Part shown: positions 52,765-64,000 of the stretch, piece after piece
How positions within the stretch are numbered: position 1 is the stretch's first letter
Layout of the letters: each line of letters opens with the position of its first letter
Origin: Brasenia schreberi
Lineage: Eukaryota > Streptophyta > Magnoliopsida > Nymphaeales > Cabombaceae
DNA length: 64,000 nucleotides
Reading direction: 5' to 3'
Assembly (NCBI GenBank): GCA_036023115.1
Contig: JAYKKT010000089.1
Coordinates: 12,320,501 to 12,384,500 of the forward strand
Notes under the pieces: model-generated
The model's database searches: none
Told to the model about the DNA's origin: nothing
The model's input: the letters and a program-made list of their open reading frames with translations, nothing else
Translations under genes and position numbers: made by a program

Positions 52765-54730
52765 GTGAGGTGAATGAAATGTGTATGTTTAGAGACCCAT
52801 ACTTGTGATTTGCGAGCTTGAGAAGAAGCCTATGAAGGTCGGCTACCCCAAGCAAGATGGTTCCCATATTGTTTCCTTTGATGTTTCAGGTATTCAAAAT
52901 TTCTTTTCAAAAGGAAACTCTTTTTGGTTTCTATAAAAAAGACTTCCAATTTCTTATATTTCCCCTCACTCGAGTTTTACTATCACTAATCAGCAGAGGT
53001 TTTATAAAAGATTTTGAATAAAATTTCAAATCTCAATTTCTTATAGAATAAAATCTAATTCTCAAACAAAATGAAATCCAAATAAGTATGTCCTATTCCT
53101 ACTCTAGGATTTTAATGGAAAACTTTTCTCTATTGGGATGAGCTATGAGGATTTTGGGAAAAAGTTACCCACAGTCCCTTCTGAAGCGTCTCAGGGTATA
53201 AGGCAAAGAAATTTTTGATGAAAAATTACTCTTTTTAGCTTTGGTTTTTCTCTTTTTCTTTTCTTTCAAAAGGCACCTTTATATTGGAGGTTTTTGTTTT
53301 CCTTTTTTTTGTTTTTCTTTTTTTTAAGACCTCTATATTGGAGGTTTTGTTTTTTCATCCTTTTTTATTTTACCAATTTTCTTTTTTGGGGAGCAGTGAA
53401 GTGGGGAATACAACTCATCCCTTTAGATACTCAATTCTGCCAAGAACATCCTATTTCCTAATAGCACCTACTATTTGAAAATATTTTGTTATTTTAAACG
53501 AGGCCTTATTTTGTAAGCCAAAGATTTTTGAAATGTTACCAAATGATTTTGAAAACTCTACTTTTCATAAAGCATCAAATTCCCTAATTCGGAGTTACAT
53601 AATCCATTTTTTGTCCTTCTTTCAAGAAATTCAAATGAGGTCCATTTTTAAAATCTTTTCAAAAGAATTTAAAGTAGACCCTATACATAATTAAAAAAAA
53701 TTCAAGTATCGGGCATTTATAGGGTCTCCTAAATTTCTTCCCTCAATATCAATTTATCAATATGCATTTTATGGTGCCATTCTAACAACATAGGGACCAT
53801 CCTACTTGGGCCGCCACTTACCAAATGGATGTGGGCCTCTTATGGGTGAATGATGACATGTTAAATGTATTCTATATGGGATGGTGGAGATACATGCTTT
53901 ATAAAATAATAAATATATTCAATCTTCATGAAAGGATTTTAGGAAATACACTCTAAATGCCCCTAGTTTGGAGGGAATGACATAAGTATTTATATACTAT
54001 AGCCGACCCTATTGTGGCATGTGATAAAGGATTTTCGATGTGATGCATGATTTTGGCATTACATGATATGATCCTAGCCTTTGATGTATTTTGGGTTAGG
54101 TTCACTCTCTAAATTGACCTCTAGGAAATCTCTCCTATGAAATTTGAAGATTTTTCCATGTCAATGATTTTATCGAATTTGGGAAGCTCGAAGACTTGAT
54201 CATCCTCATTGATGAGGGGATCTTCCTTTTTGCCTTCATCACTCTCAAGTGTTTCGATTTGTAGGAAAGTATATTGAATAAGAGAAAGGTTATGCACAAA
54301 AGGATTATGGGATCATTTGGGTTTGAAAATGCATATGGATTTTGTCAAAACCAATGCTTGAATTTGTACCCGATTTTGAAAACCAATATTTTTAGGATTT
54401 TCAACTTTTTCAAAATTTTTTAGATTTTTCCAAACAAATGTTAAAAAAAAGAACATAAACGACTTTCTTTTTGGAATTTTAGGATTTTTCAAAATATTTT
54501 TGGTTTTGGGGAGTTTTCTAAAATTTTTTATTTTTCTAAATATATACTTTTTTAGATTTGTTTTAATAAAAGGGATCTTTCACCAAACCTACAAAGAAAA
54601 CACCATGAATTAGACTTTGAACAAGAGGTCTAAGCCATAGGTTTCGGTTTTAGCTGATTCTAGGGCACCCTTGACCTAATTGGTCTTAGGTGGTGGCTTA
54701 GGGGGTATGGTTAGGTTGTATCCTAAGCCA
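51890..54730. other. AT-rich, no gene recognised
   Basis: Short direct repeats (ATCGAACCACTT..., 52210-52295) and T-rich runs. Nothing with a recognisable domain. Confidence 0.4.
52729..52759. repeat. (TA)n microsatellite
   Basis: About 15 TA units in an otherwise featureless AT-rich stretch. Confidence 0.9.
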
Positions 54731-54732
54731 TA

Positions 54733-55275
54733 TTAACCTAGGTTTGGTAGAGGTAGAATAGGTTCCAATCTACATTGATTTTTGGCTCCTAGACCCTGAT
54801 ATGGTGTATACCCCATGTTTAGTAACATACTCCAAGGCTTTTTAAGTTGTGAAAAGTTTTGATAAAGTGGATGGCCTTGGAATAATGTATCATCTATGGT
54901 ATGGTTATACACCCGAATTTTTTGAGATGTACCTAAGAGGTGTATGGGTTTAGGAGTGGAGATGCTTGACTCTCCTAGGATACACACGACCCTAGTAGTG
55001 AAAGACTTTGGTGACTTAGATGTCCCTAGGAGGTGTATGATTGTAGGGGTGGAAGACTTTGATTCCCGTAGGATGCACACGACTTTAGGAGTGGAAAATT
55101 CGGGTGATTTAGGTTCCTGTAGGATACATATGACCCTAGAGGGTTTGGGATGGATCCTAGGTGTAACCCGATGTGTCCCTAGGGGTGGAAGTATTTGACT
55201 CTCTAGGATGTATGTGACCCTAGGAGTCGAAGGCTTAGGTGTTCTTAGGAGATGGGCGACCTTAGAAGGGTGCAA
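54733..55275 (-). CDS. Repeat-rich frame ending in a G-patch-like motif, probably retrotransposon-derived
   Basis: A 180-aa open frame. Residues about 20-115 repeat a unit like STPKVVCILRESK / TIIHLLGTSKSPK, encoded by tandem DNA repeats. The C-terminus reads MLLNMGYTPYQGLGAKNQ, close to the G-patch consensus (MGYxxGxGLGKxxQG) found in a group of plant Ty3/gypsy polyproteins. No protease or RT is visible to the left (its downstream side), and the first M is inside the repeat area. It may be a remnant of a transposon polyprotein rather than a host gene. No function is assigned. Confidence 0.4.
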   Translation of the reverse strand: MHPSKVAHLLRTPKPSTPRVTYILESQILPPLGTHRVTPRIHPKPSRVICILQEPKSPEFSTPKVVCILRESKSSTPTIIHLLGTSKSPKSFTTRVVCILGESSISTPKPIHLLGTSQKIRVYNHTIDDTLFQGHPLYQNFSQLKKPWSMLLNMGYTPYQGLGAKNQCRLEPILPLPNLG

Positions 55276-55370
55276 CTTGGGTTCTCCTAGTAGGTGGATG
55301 ATGGTGGGATGGATTCTAGGTGCAACCCAATGTGCCCCTAGGGGGTTGACGGTTTGTGTTTATTTGGATG
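54920..55370. repeat. Degenerate ~70-bp tandem repeats with a CCTAGG core
   Basis: Phrases such as CCTAGGAGGTGTATG, CTTTAGGAGTGGA and AGGATGCACACGAC recur about six times. They encode the repeats of the 54733-55275 minus frame. Copy number and order differ, so it is a decayed array. Confidence 0.7.
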
Positions 55371-55599
55371 CAAAGGGAGAACATGTGTGATCCCTTGCAC
55401 AAATGAGAGAAAAGGATTCCAAGGGAAACCATAGTCGATGTCCTAGTGAGTTTGTGGATGTTTGGAGAAATTATGGCCGTAGGCTTGGGTTCATAATGCA
55501 AACCTAGGCTCAAAAAGATTTGTTTATACAGGGTAGGGTTAGGTATACCTAAGATGTCGAAGTATGCCTTAGGAATAACCATGTCTACCAAATTTTGAA

Positions 55600-57436
55600 T
55601 TTATGAATGTTGGCTATTCTTGCCAAAAACTGCTCTCATAGATAAGGTAAATGAAGTGTTAGCCCTTCTTCCCAAAAACCTGCTCCGTTTGATATGGTAC
55701 GTGCAACTGCTCATTTGATGAAGCTTGATAAGGCAAGTTGCCTAATCGTTTGATGTTGAACTCCAAAACTGGTAAGTTTCTTCTTAGTGATACACATATT
55801 GGCATTAAATCACTATTTATATGTAGGGGAATATTGATCAAGTTTTACTAATGAGAAACAAGTGACATAATTTACCTTTCATCTCCAGCCAACCCATAAA
55901 TTTGGAGTAACTACTCCTATATCCCTTTTTTTTTTTGTAATGAGAAGCCAAATATGCACATTACACCCCTCCTAATCTTTCATCTTCTTCGACACATTTA
56001 GCCAAAAGTGGTCACTGATTGACCAACTTTTAATACGAGTGTTATACAAAACTTTAAAAGCCATACCCAGTAGAAAAGGAGTTCAATATAAAGTGCACCA
56101 ATATTGGTTAAAGATATTAAATTTCATTATTTAACGCCTTTTATGTTCCTCATTTTAACCATGTAATGAAGAATGTTATCATCACCCTATTACATTGTGG
56201 ATGCTGGTTTTCCCGATTAATATATTAAATTTAGCCTTATCGTAATAAATAAATAAACTCATAATCTATGGTTATCGTGATTAGCCTTAGTATAGGCTGC
56301 GATGAGAGTCGTGGATGTTCTCAACGATGAAAGATTTTATGAAACATAAGATTAAGAAGGTTCTAGTAATCCTACTTTTCATACGAGATAGAACCATGCA
56401 AGAAAATGGAACTAAGCCCAACTACAAGAAATATAAGTATTAACATTCACATAGACCATAAATAACATTAAACAAACTAAATACAAGGTCTCCACTCACT
56501 TACTTATTGAGCGATGCTTGACTAGATCCGACTTCCAATAACTAGGTGATGAAACTAGTGGATCTCAAGACTTAGGCTAGCACACATTCCCACTATTTCA
56601 TCTTGTGAAAACGCAAAACGTGATAAGTTTCGCTCTGGGTGATGCAAATCATTTTAATGGATTTAAACACAACTTAGAAAGTTAATTTCCAGAATATGAG
56701 CCAAAGACCATGAAACCAACACATTTGTAGTCACTTTGGTAACCACATCAAACATATCGATTCATGTGTTTCCTAACTTTATACTAACATTGCTATAGTA
56801 ATGTAAAGTGTATATTAATGACATAGAACATGCACCTGACGTGATTAGAATATTTCCATGCCATCACAAACAACAATAGAGCAATTGCAGTTTCAAGCAC
56901 ACCATTAGTGAGATAATCAAATGACATGCTCACTCTTGGCATTTATATTTGGATATGTGTTCTTGGATACAAAAGCAACATATTATAGATCTAATCCCAA
57001 TGAAATCATCTAATCTATAATTTATATACAAACCCAATAATGATCTAAACCTGAAAACTGAATCAAGATCTAGATACAAGGTCCAAATCTAGGATGCAAA
57101 CCCAAACATAATTGTAACGAATCATAAAATGCTTTTAAGTGACTCTGATTTGAAAAATAAATTCAAATAGATTGAATTGAATTTATTTCTAAACTGGCAA
57201 ATGAATGTGTTACGAACATAGGTTCAATCTTACATGGATTGAAACACGCTTGGTTTGGCAACTTTATGAATCAGGGTACAATCGAATTCAAATACAAATG
57301 AGTCTCAATGATCTCCAAGAGTGTTTGGATTCTAACAAATGCCAATGGATCATTTCCATAATTAATTTGGATATGAAAACCAGTACGTCAGTAGGTCCTG
57401 ACCAACTGATATGAAAACCAGTACTACAAAAAATAG
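55600..57436. other. Intergenic, no gene recognised
   Basis: No domain, repeat array or transposon end seen up to the LINE D target site. Confidence 0.4.
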
Positions 57437-57456
57437 TAGTTGCCGAAATTGAACCA

Positions 57457-60400
57457 ACAACAACAACAACAACTAAGCCTTTTCCCATACTAGACGGGGT
57501 CGGCTACATGGATTCTTTGTTTCCACATATCCCTATCGTGTGCCATGTTAGCAGTTAACTCACAATAAGCTAAGATCATTCTTTATTGTTTCTTTCCAAC
57601 ACTTTTGAGGTCGTCCTCTACCTCTTTTAATACCTTCCAAATTTAGTTTTTCTAACCTTCTTAAAGGTTCTTCTTTTGATCTTCTTTCTATATGTCCAAA
57701 CCATCTTAAACGATATTCTCTCATTTTATCCTCTATTGGTGTCACTCCTAATTTGTTTCTAATAACCTCATTATGTATACGGTCTTTTCTTTATGACCAC
57801 TCATCCATCTCAACATCTTTATTTATGTCACATACATCTTTTGTACATGTTGATGATTAACTGCCCAACACTTAGAACCATAAAACATGGTAGACCTAAT
57901 TGCTGCTCTATAATATTTACCTTTTAACTTTAATGGTATCTTTTTATCACAAAGAATACTTGATGCTCCTCTCCATTTTAACCAACCAGCATTAATTCTA
58001 TGCGTAACATCTCCATCAATTCTTCCATCACTCTGAAAAAGTGACCCTAGGTATTTAAAACTTTCCTTTTGGGGGATGCAATGTGTGCCAATTTTAATTT
58101 TTATGTCCTCTGAGGTAACCAAATAATCAAACTTACATTCCATATATTATGTATTTGTTCTACTAAGTCGGATGCCTTTGCTTTCTAATGTTTCTCTCCA
58201 TAGTTCCAATTTTCTATTAACTTTTTCCTTAGACTCCTCCACTAATACAATGTCATCTGCAAATAACATACACCAAGGTACTTCATCTTGAATATGTTTT
58301 GTTAACTCATCCATCACCATTATAAATAAGTATGGACTTAAAGTTGATCCTTGATGTAACCCAATATTAACTTCAAAGAAGTTTGTCGTTCCTTCATGAG
58401 TCCTCACACATGTTTTTGCACCATCATAAATGTCTCTTATAAGGTTAATATATGTCAATAGGATACCTCTTCTTTCCAAAGTTCTCCAAAGAACCTCTCT
58501 CGGTACCCTATCATAAGCTTTTTCTAGATCAATAAATATCATGTGAAGGTCTTTCCTTTTTACTCTAAAATGTTCCATAAGACGTCTTAAAAGGTAAATC
58601 GCTTCAATAGTAGATATGTCTGGCATGAATCCAAATTAGTTCTCTGTTGTAATTGATACTTGTCTTAACCTACGTTCGATAATTCTTTCTCATAATTTCA
58701 TAGTATGGCTCATTAACTTGATACCTCGATAATTCACACAATTTTGAATGTCTCCCTTATTCTTATATATGGGTATAAGTGTACTTGCTCTCCATTATTC
58801 GGGCATCTTTTGGTTTTTTCATATTTCATTAAATAGTCTTGTGAGCCAAGTGATTCCTATTTCTCCTAGTATTTTCCAAACTTCTATAGGAATATTATCT
58901 GGTCCTACCGATTTACCACCCTTCATATGTTTAAGAGCCTCTTTGACTTCATTCTTTTGAATACGTCAGTAGAAATTGTGGTTTATATACTTTTCTGATT
59001 TGGCTAACTCTCCTAAGCTAATACTAACATCTTTATTTTCATTAAAAAGATTATAAAAATAGTTTTTCCATCTATTTCTTATATCATCATTTGCCACTAG
59101 AATTTTTTCATCCTCGTCTTTCATGCATCTAACATAATTAAGATCTTTAGTTTTCTTATCTCTAGCCCTAGCTATCCTAAAACTGTCTCTTTCACCCTCT
59201 TTTGAGTTGAGTTTTTTATATAAGTCCTCTCAAATTTTAGCTTTTGCTTCACTCACGGCCTTTTTCGCTTCCTTCTTTGCTTTCTTATAAGCCTCTAAAG
59301 TTTCACTAGTTTTCTTAACATAATGTAATTTGTAACATGCCCTCTTTAACTTGATTTTATTTTGTACTACTTCACTCCACCACCAAGCTTCTTTTTGTGC
59401 CGGTACACCTCCCTTAGATACCCCTAACACATCTTTTGCCACTTTCCTAATATGTATAGCCATATTGTTTCATATATGACAAGGTGTACCAACTTAATTC
59501 CAAATATCTCCTTGAAGGACTTTCTGTTTAAATATATCTTCTTTCTCGCTTTTGAGGTTTCACCATTTAGTCTAAATAGCTCGATATACTCTTTTCTTCT
59601 TTGTCCATTTTTTTATTTGTAAATCCATAACTAAAAGTCGATGTTGGGTGGTTAAGCATTCTCCTGAAATTACCTTGCAATATTTACAACATGCTCTATC
59701 TTTTTTTTTACAAATAAAGTAATCAATTTGTGTTTGTGATAAGCCACTCTTATAAGTAATTAAATGTTCATCTTGTTTTTTGAAGATTGTATTGACTATA
59801 AAGAGATCAAATGCCATAGCAAAATTTAAAATCTTCCTACCTTCCTCATTTATATCCCCAAAACCAAAGTTTTCATGAATCCCTTGATATCCTAATGCCT
59901 CTTTACCAACATGTCCATTTAAGTCTCCTCCTAAACAAATCATCTCCCTTTGTGGAATCTTTTCAATCACCTTATCTAACTCTTCTCAAAAAGTTGTCTT
60001 TATACTATCTTCTAGTCCTACTTGGGGTGCGTAAGCACAAACTATATTCAAAACCTCTGCTCCTAACACTAATTTCAACATCATGATTCGGTCACCATAT
60101 CGTTGTATGTCTACTATACTATCCTTTAAATCTTTATTTATGATAATACCAACTCCCTTTCGAGCCTTTTCTTTACCTTAGTACTATAATTTAAAACCTT
60201 TATCCTCTATCTCCTTTGCTTTGTTCTCTGAATCATAGTATCTACCACCTCCATTAGCTTACCGGATAATGTTCCGATATTCCAAGAACCAATACGAATC
60301 TTATTATCTAGGACTAGCTTCCTTACCCCCCGCATCCGTCCATATTCAAAATGCAGAGACCCTCTCTGAAAATTATTCACTACATTCGGGCCGCAATGTA

Positions 60401-60691
60401 GCGAGACTAACTTCTTTACCCACACCCGTCCAAGATGTGGGAACCCTCTCTGCAATTGATTCACTACATTCAGACGAAAATGTAGTGGCCCTTGCTTACT
60501 TATTACTGCATTCAGGCTCTGCAGCACGTCGCTAGGCAGGGACGCCCAAAGCAATGCTCATAATTTTTGTAATCCATGTTATAAAAATCCGACGAAGTTT
60601 TACGTTGACTGTCGAAAGCCTAACACAACCCTCCTCCTTTATCCGGGCTTGGGACCGGCAATGCAAGGGTGATCCCTTACATGGGCGGAAT
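57457..60691 (-). mobile_element. RTE-type LINE copy D, full length (3.2 kb) with target-site duplication
   Basis: Full-length copy. Target-site duplication: TAGTTGCCGAAATTGAACCA at 57437-57456 and TAGTTGCTGAAATTGAACCA at 60692-60711 (19/20). The 3' tail is (GTT)n on the minus strand. The N-terminal part and start of the endonuclease (IRIGSWNIGTLSGK) lie in 60207-60554, the rest of the endonuclease in 59572-59970, the linker in 59230-59463, RT in 58147-58626 with an intact FADD box (58252-58263) and LEKAYDRVPREVLWRTLERR, and the C-terminus in 57560-58143. It is broken by TGA at 59986-59988, TGA after KAKI near 59228, a CAA-to-TAA change before FGFM, and frameshifts. It is the best local guide to the source element. 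Confidence 0.94.
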
Positions 60692-60711
60692 TAGTTGCTG
60701 AAATTGAACCA

Positions 60712-61944
60712 TGTAAGAAAATATCAAATTGAATGAATGAGTCATGACCAACTGATATCCAAAATTAAAAACTGGAAGCATAATATAAATCTGAAAGCTT
60801 GATAGCCACCAATGTATAAAATATAGTCGCATGCCTTCATAGGATGGAAGCATGAATGGTAAATAATCACAATTTAGGCAACTATTTTGACTTGACAAGA
60901 AATTCTCGCTCAATGGAACTTCGATGAAGTTGAGGCCCATAAAGAAATTGTCACATAAGGCATTAACCAAATGGAAATACTTATATTGGATATGATCTTG
61001 AATATGAATATGCAAAACGAACAGAGGCAAATAAGTCAATGCACTCAAAGGGATGTATATGAAAATAACATTAACTTGATGAGAATGAACATACACATAA
61101 AGGGGAAATACGAGCAACAACCTCAATAGTGACCAATGATCCTTCAGTTCAAAGGGAGAATTGGAAGGACAAGGGAAAAAGAAGAAGAGGGGTACCTAGC
61201 AAGGACCAAGGTATTGCCGCTCTTGAAGCCCATTACTAAGACTCGAGGAGGAGTATGCTTCCTGTAGATAGATAGTTGTTAAGCATGGTTTGATGCCGAC
61301 ACATATAAAGATGCATTGCTGATGGCACATATAAAGAATTTGTAGACCATCCAAGACTCACTTAGGCCTCATTTGTTCCATGACAAGCCAAAGGAGAGAT
61401 GTCTAGGTTAAGAAGTCAGATGGCCGAAATCATGACAATCAGTCTAAGGGATCATCTAACATGGAGTGTTGGCTAGACAAAGGGCCACACAAGTCTATTG
61501 AATGTCGGACTAAGAAAGAGAAAGTTTGAAGGGATGCCATGCAGTGGGAGGAACATGTTGAATAGCGAGTGAATGGGAACTCGTTGATGGATGAATGCTT
61601 TGAAACTATGTCACACGGGTGTGGGTGTGGGATACGGCAAATTTCAAAAATTTTGAGTGTAGCGACACGGCTAGGGTATATAATATTATATATAATATTC
61701 AAGCTACAACAAGTGAGACATCAATTAACATAAGTATATGACAATAGCAAGTACACAACTTTATATTAAAGCAACACACATAAATGGTAAACAACTATTA
61801 ATTTCATCATAATACACAAATCAATCTTCACTATCCGGACCCATTTATCCAAAAAGACTCGAACTTCAAAATCGATACCAGATTTTGAAGCGTGGAATAT
61901 CCATACAAAAGGAAGTGAAGAAGGTCCGCGTTGAGATATTTTTC
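60712..61944. other. Intergenic; a hairpin at 61867-61893
   Basis: CTTCAAAATC and GATTTTGAAG form a 10-bp perfect stem with a 7-bp loop. CACGGGTGTGGGTGTGGGATAC near 61609 mirrors sequence at about 62200 on the other side of the RRM fragment (first 20 bases of the word considered). Confidence 0.45.
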
Positions 61945-62152
61945 TATGTTCATTGGCGGAGTTTCATGGGAGATGATGGAAGACAAACTGAAGAAGCATT
62001 TTGGAAACTATGGTGAGATAACTCAGGTGGTCATCATGGGAGATAAGCTCACGAGTCGACTAAGAGTCTTCGGTTTCATCATCTTCACGGATTACTCTCT
62101 CTTTGATTGGGTTTTGTAGGATAAATACACCATAGACGGCAGAACCGTGAGT
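61945..62152 (+). pseudogene. Fragment of an hnRNP-type RNA-binding protein gene (RRM1)
   Basis: The plus frame reads MFIGGVSWEMMEDKLKKHF, then GEITQVVIMGDKLTSR, RVFGFIIFTD and, after an in-frame TAG near 62117, DKYTIDGRTV. This is the first RRM of plant hnRNP A/B-like proteins (RNP2 LFIGGISWE, RNP1 RGFGFVxF). Defects: Gly to Val in RNP1, the TAG stop, and no ATG at the normal place. Similarity ends at a GTGAGT, a good splice donor, which suggests a genomic exon piece rather than a reverse-transcribed mRNA. Confidence 0.8.
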
Positions 62153-62279
62153 CACAAAAAAAAAATCCTTTTTTTTGCCTTGTCGCACCGACACGATGTC
62201 GGTATCGCACCCGTGTTGAGGTCAACACTCAACCCCTTAGAAGTGTCTGTATGACTTAGCTTTCAAATATGCTAAGACA

Positions 62280-64000
62280 AGACTCCAGAGGCATTTCATG
62301 TGCAAGAGTTTGAAGTACTTGGAGGTGACCATCAACAAGACAACCACTAAGGCTTTGGTGGATACAAGGACAATATATAACTTCATGACACTAGCGAAGG
62401 TAGGCAGATGGAGCAAAAAGTATGTTTATAAGGATGGCTACTTAAAGCAGCCAATTCAGAACCCATCAGGACTATAGGTAAGGATGGCTACTTAAAGCAG
62501 CCAATTCGGAACCCTTGAGGACTGTAGGTGAGGCAGAGGATGTGACAATCCAAATTGAAAGTTAGGATGTGGTAACTTTTCTATATCATAAATGAATGAT
62601 TACCAGGTTGTCTTGGACTTGGAATTCTTTCCATGGAGCCAAAGAGAGACCTGACCTCATATGGACGTGGTGACCATCTAAGAAAGATCGTCTCTATGTG
62701 TTGCCAAAGTGCAATCTTCTACAAAAGGGTCAGAGGAGGGATGATAATTGTGGTCTATGTACTTTAGTTGAAGAGGGGACTAAACAAGGAGATGATGCAT
62801 ATTTGGTAGCTAACCAAACCAAAGAGGAGCAAAAGGTGCCTAGTATTTTGAGGTACATCAAGACCTACCCTTTGTTGAAGGAGTTCAATGATGTTATGCC
62901 CAATAAACTACCGAAGTGACTTCCTTCCTATGAGTAAAGCATGTCACTGGATTGAGTTATAGCTTAGAGCTAAAGTACCAGCCATCGTGAACTGTTGCAT
63001 GTCGACAGAACTTAAAAAACTCAGAGGTTAGTTACACAACATGCTACAACGAGTATCATTAGACCCTCAAAAGCAACATTCGGCACAACCATTCTCTTCC
63101 AAATAATGTATGATTGGTCGAAGTGGCTTTGTGTGGACTATCAAGATCTGAACAAGAACATTTTGAAAAGTATCTACTTTCTTTGATCATGAACTTGTTT
63201 TATTAACTTAGGCAATCTTGAGTCTTCTCAAAGCTAGATTTTGGGTTTGGGTTATTGGGAGGTATGCATTGTTGAAGGTAACGAAGAAAAGACTACATGA
63301 GTCACTCAATATAGTGCCTCTGAGTTCTTGATGATCTCATTTTGCCTAACAAATGCTCCTACTACATTCTCAACACTGAGAAACTTGTTTATTCCTTGAT
63401 AGGTTTGTGATAGTCTACTTGAACAACATAGTGGTCCATGGTGTTTCTATGGATCAACATATTCACCACTTGTAAGCTATTTTTAAGCAACTACAAGAGA
63501 ACAATCTCTATGTCAAAATGGAATGTTTATTTTGATATAGTGATATTGACTTCCTTGGCTATGTGATTGGTAATGGATAGATCCATAAGGATAGAAGGCA
63601 AATTGAAGTTATTGAAGAATGGGAACCTTACACCAGCTTCATAAGCTTAAGGTCTTTTCTTGGTCTGGAAAATTGAAGTTATTGAAGGATGTTGGATTGT
63701 GGTACATTGTCCATGAGAAATAAATGATGATTGTGGTATAATGCCTTCATCTTTGGAGGCATTACCTCTTGGAAAACCACTTCATTGTGTGGAAGAATAA
63801 TGTGGCTACCAACTACTTGTACATCCAAAAGAAGTTAAGTACTAAACAACCACGTTGGCAACAATTCTTGGTGGGATTTGACTATACCTTGCAGTACAAA
63901 CTAGGAAAAATGAACTCAACAACAGATTGATCGAGTCATCGAGCATAACTAGTTACTATTCAAGCCAATAGTGGAATTTAGACACTGCAAGTTCCAAAGT
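62280..64000 (+). mobile_element. Decayed Ty3/gypsy pol, runs off the window end
   Basis: Protease motif KALVDTRTIYNF near 62345-62380 (DTGAT expected), a linker frame 62698-62919 ending LKEFNDVMPNKLPK, then a degenerate RT: VDYQDLNKN-like near 63135, a YLNNIVV box near 63420 (YLDDIVV expected), DIDFLGYVIGNG near 63540, IEEWEP near 63615 and RSFLGL near 63650. An RNase H part, VATNYLYIQKKLSTKQPRW, lies near 63795-63855. Many stops and small indels are present. The catalytic Asp pair has become Asn-Asn, so this copy is dead. Integrase and LTR would lie beyond base 64000. Confidence 0.88.
62429..62530. repeat. 52-bp tandem duplication inside the gypsy remnant
   Basis: AAGGATGGCTACTTAAAGCA starts at 62429 and again at 62481, with a few substitutions after it. 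It lies in the segment after the protease motif and breaks the frame. Confidence 0.85.

Noticed and set aside
45451..58960. A conserved antisense ORF (MSPLFLYMGISVLAL...) in LINEs B, C and D
   Set aside because: It is the complement of the conserved RT region, so its conservation follows from the sense protein; no start context or independent signal.

Overview
This is nuclear DNA from a flowering plant. It contains spliced introns with GT–AG borders, an auxin response factor gene with tasiR-ARF target sites, and RTE-type LINEs, Ty1/copia and Ty3/gypsy remnants, tRNA-like SINEs and long (TA)n/(GA)n microsatellites. The sequence is AT-rich, gene-poor and dense in decayed transposons. I cannot name the species; short introns and a PB1-bearing ARF4 do not settle it.

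Layout. 1–4190: small repeats, including a LINE 3' piece (980–1250) and an internally deleted 177-bp mini-LINE with target-site duplications (2701–2877). 4192–9035: the one clear complex gene, ARF4 on the minus strand, with 11 coding exons giving 767 aa. Its PB1 domain ends early and a decayed relic of the missing tail lies just downstream. 9036–13400: SINE-like copies, LINE tails and a compound microsatellite. 13405–17750: three ~180–197-bp tandem repeats beside a dead copia element on the minus strand. 17760–23460: a hAT-like non-autonomous element and microsatellites. 23487–26350: decayed LINE copy A. 26369–34340: no recognisable gene, several short tandem repeats. 34346–36560: copia remnants on opposite strands. 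38884–39267: a small intronless gene of a conserved but uncharacterised plant family. 43687–49918: two LINE copies (B plus, C minus) facing each other as a large inverted repeat. 51655–51885 and 54920–55370: minisatellites, the second in a reading frame that ends in a G-patch-like motif. 57457–60691: full-length LINE copy D with a 20-bp target-site duplication. 61945–62150: a fragment of an hnRNP-type RRM gene. 62280–64000: a dead Ty3/gypsy pol running off the window.

Function. Only ARF4 and the 38884 gene look like host genes. ARF4 should act in the auxin / tasiR-ARF network that sets leaf and carpel polarity; its two tasiR-ARF sites are intact. The rest is a record of retrotransposition. 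Four insertions (A, C, D and the mini-LINE) and an 85-bp stub have readable target-site duplications. LINEs B and C share a 631-bp identical tract carrying the same disabling changes, which suggests gene conversion between the arms of the inverted repeat.

Limits: all homology calls are from reading motifs. No database search, alignment program or expression data were used.
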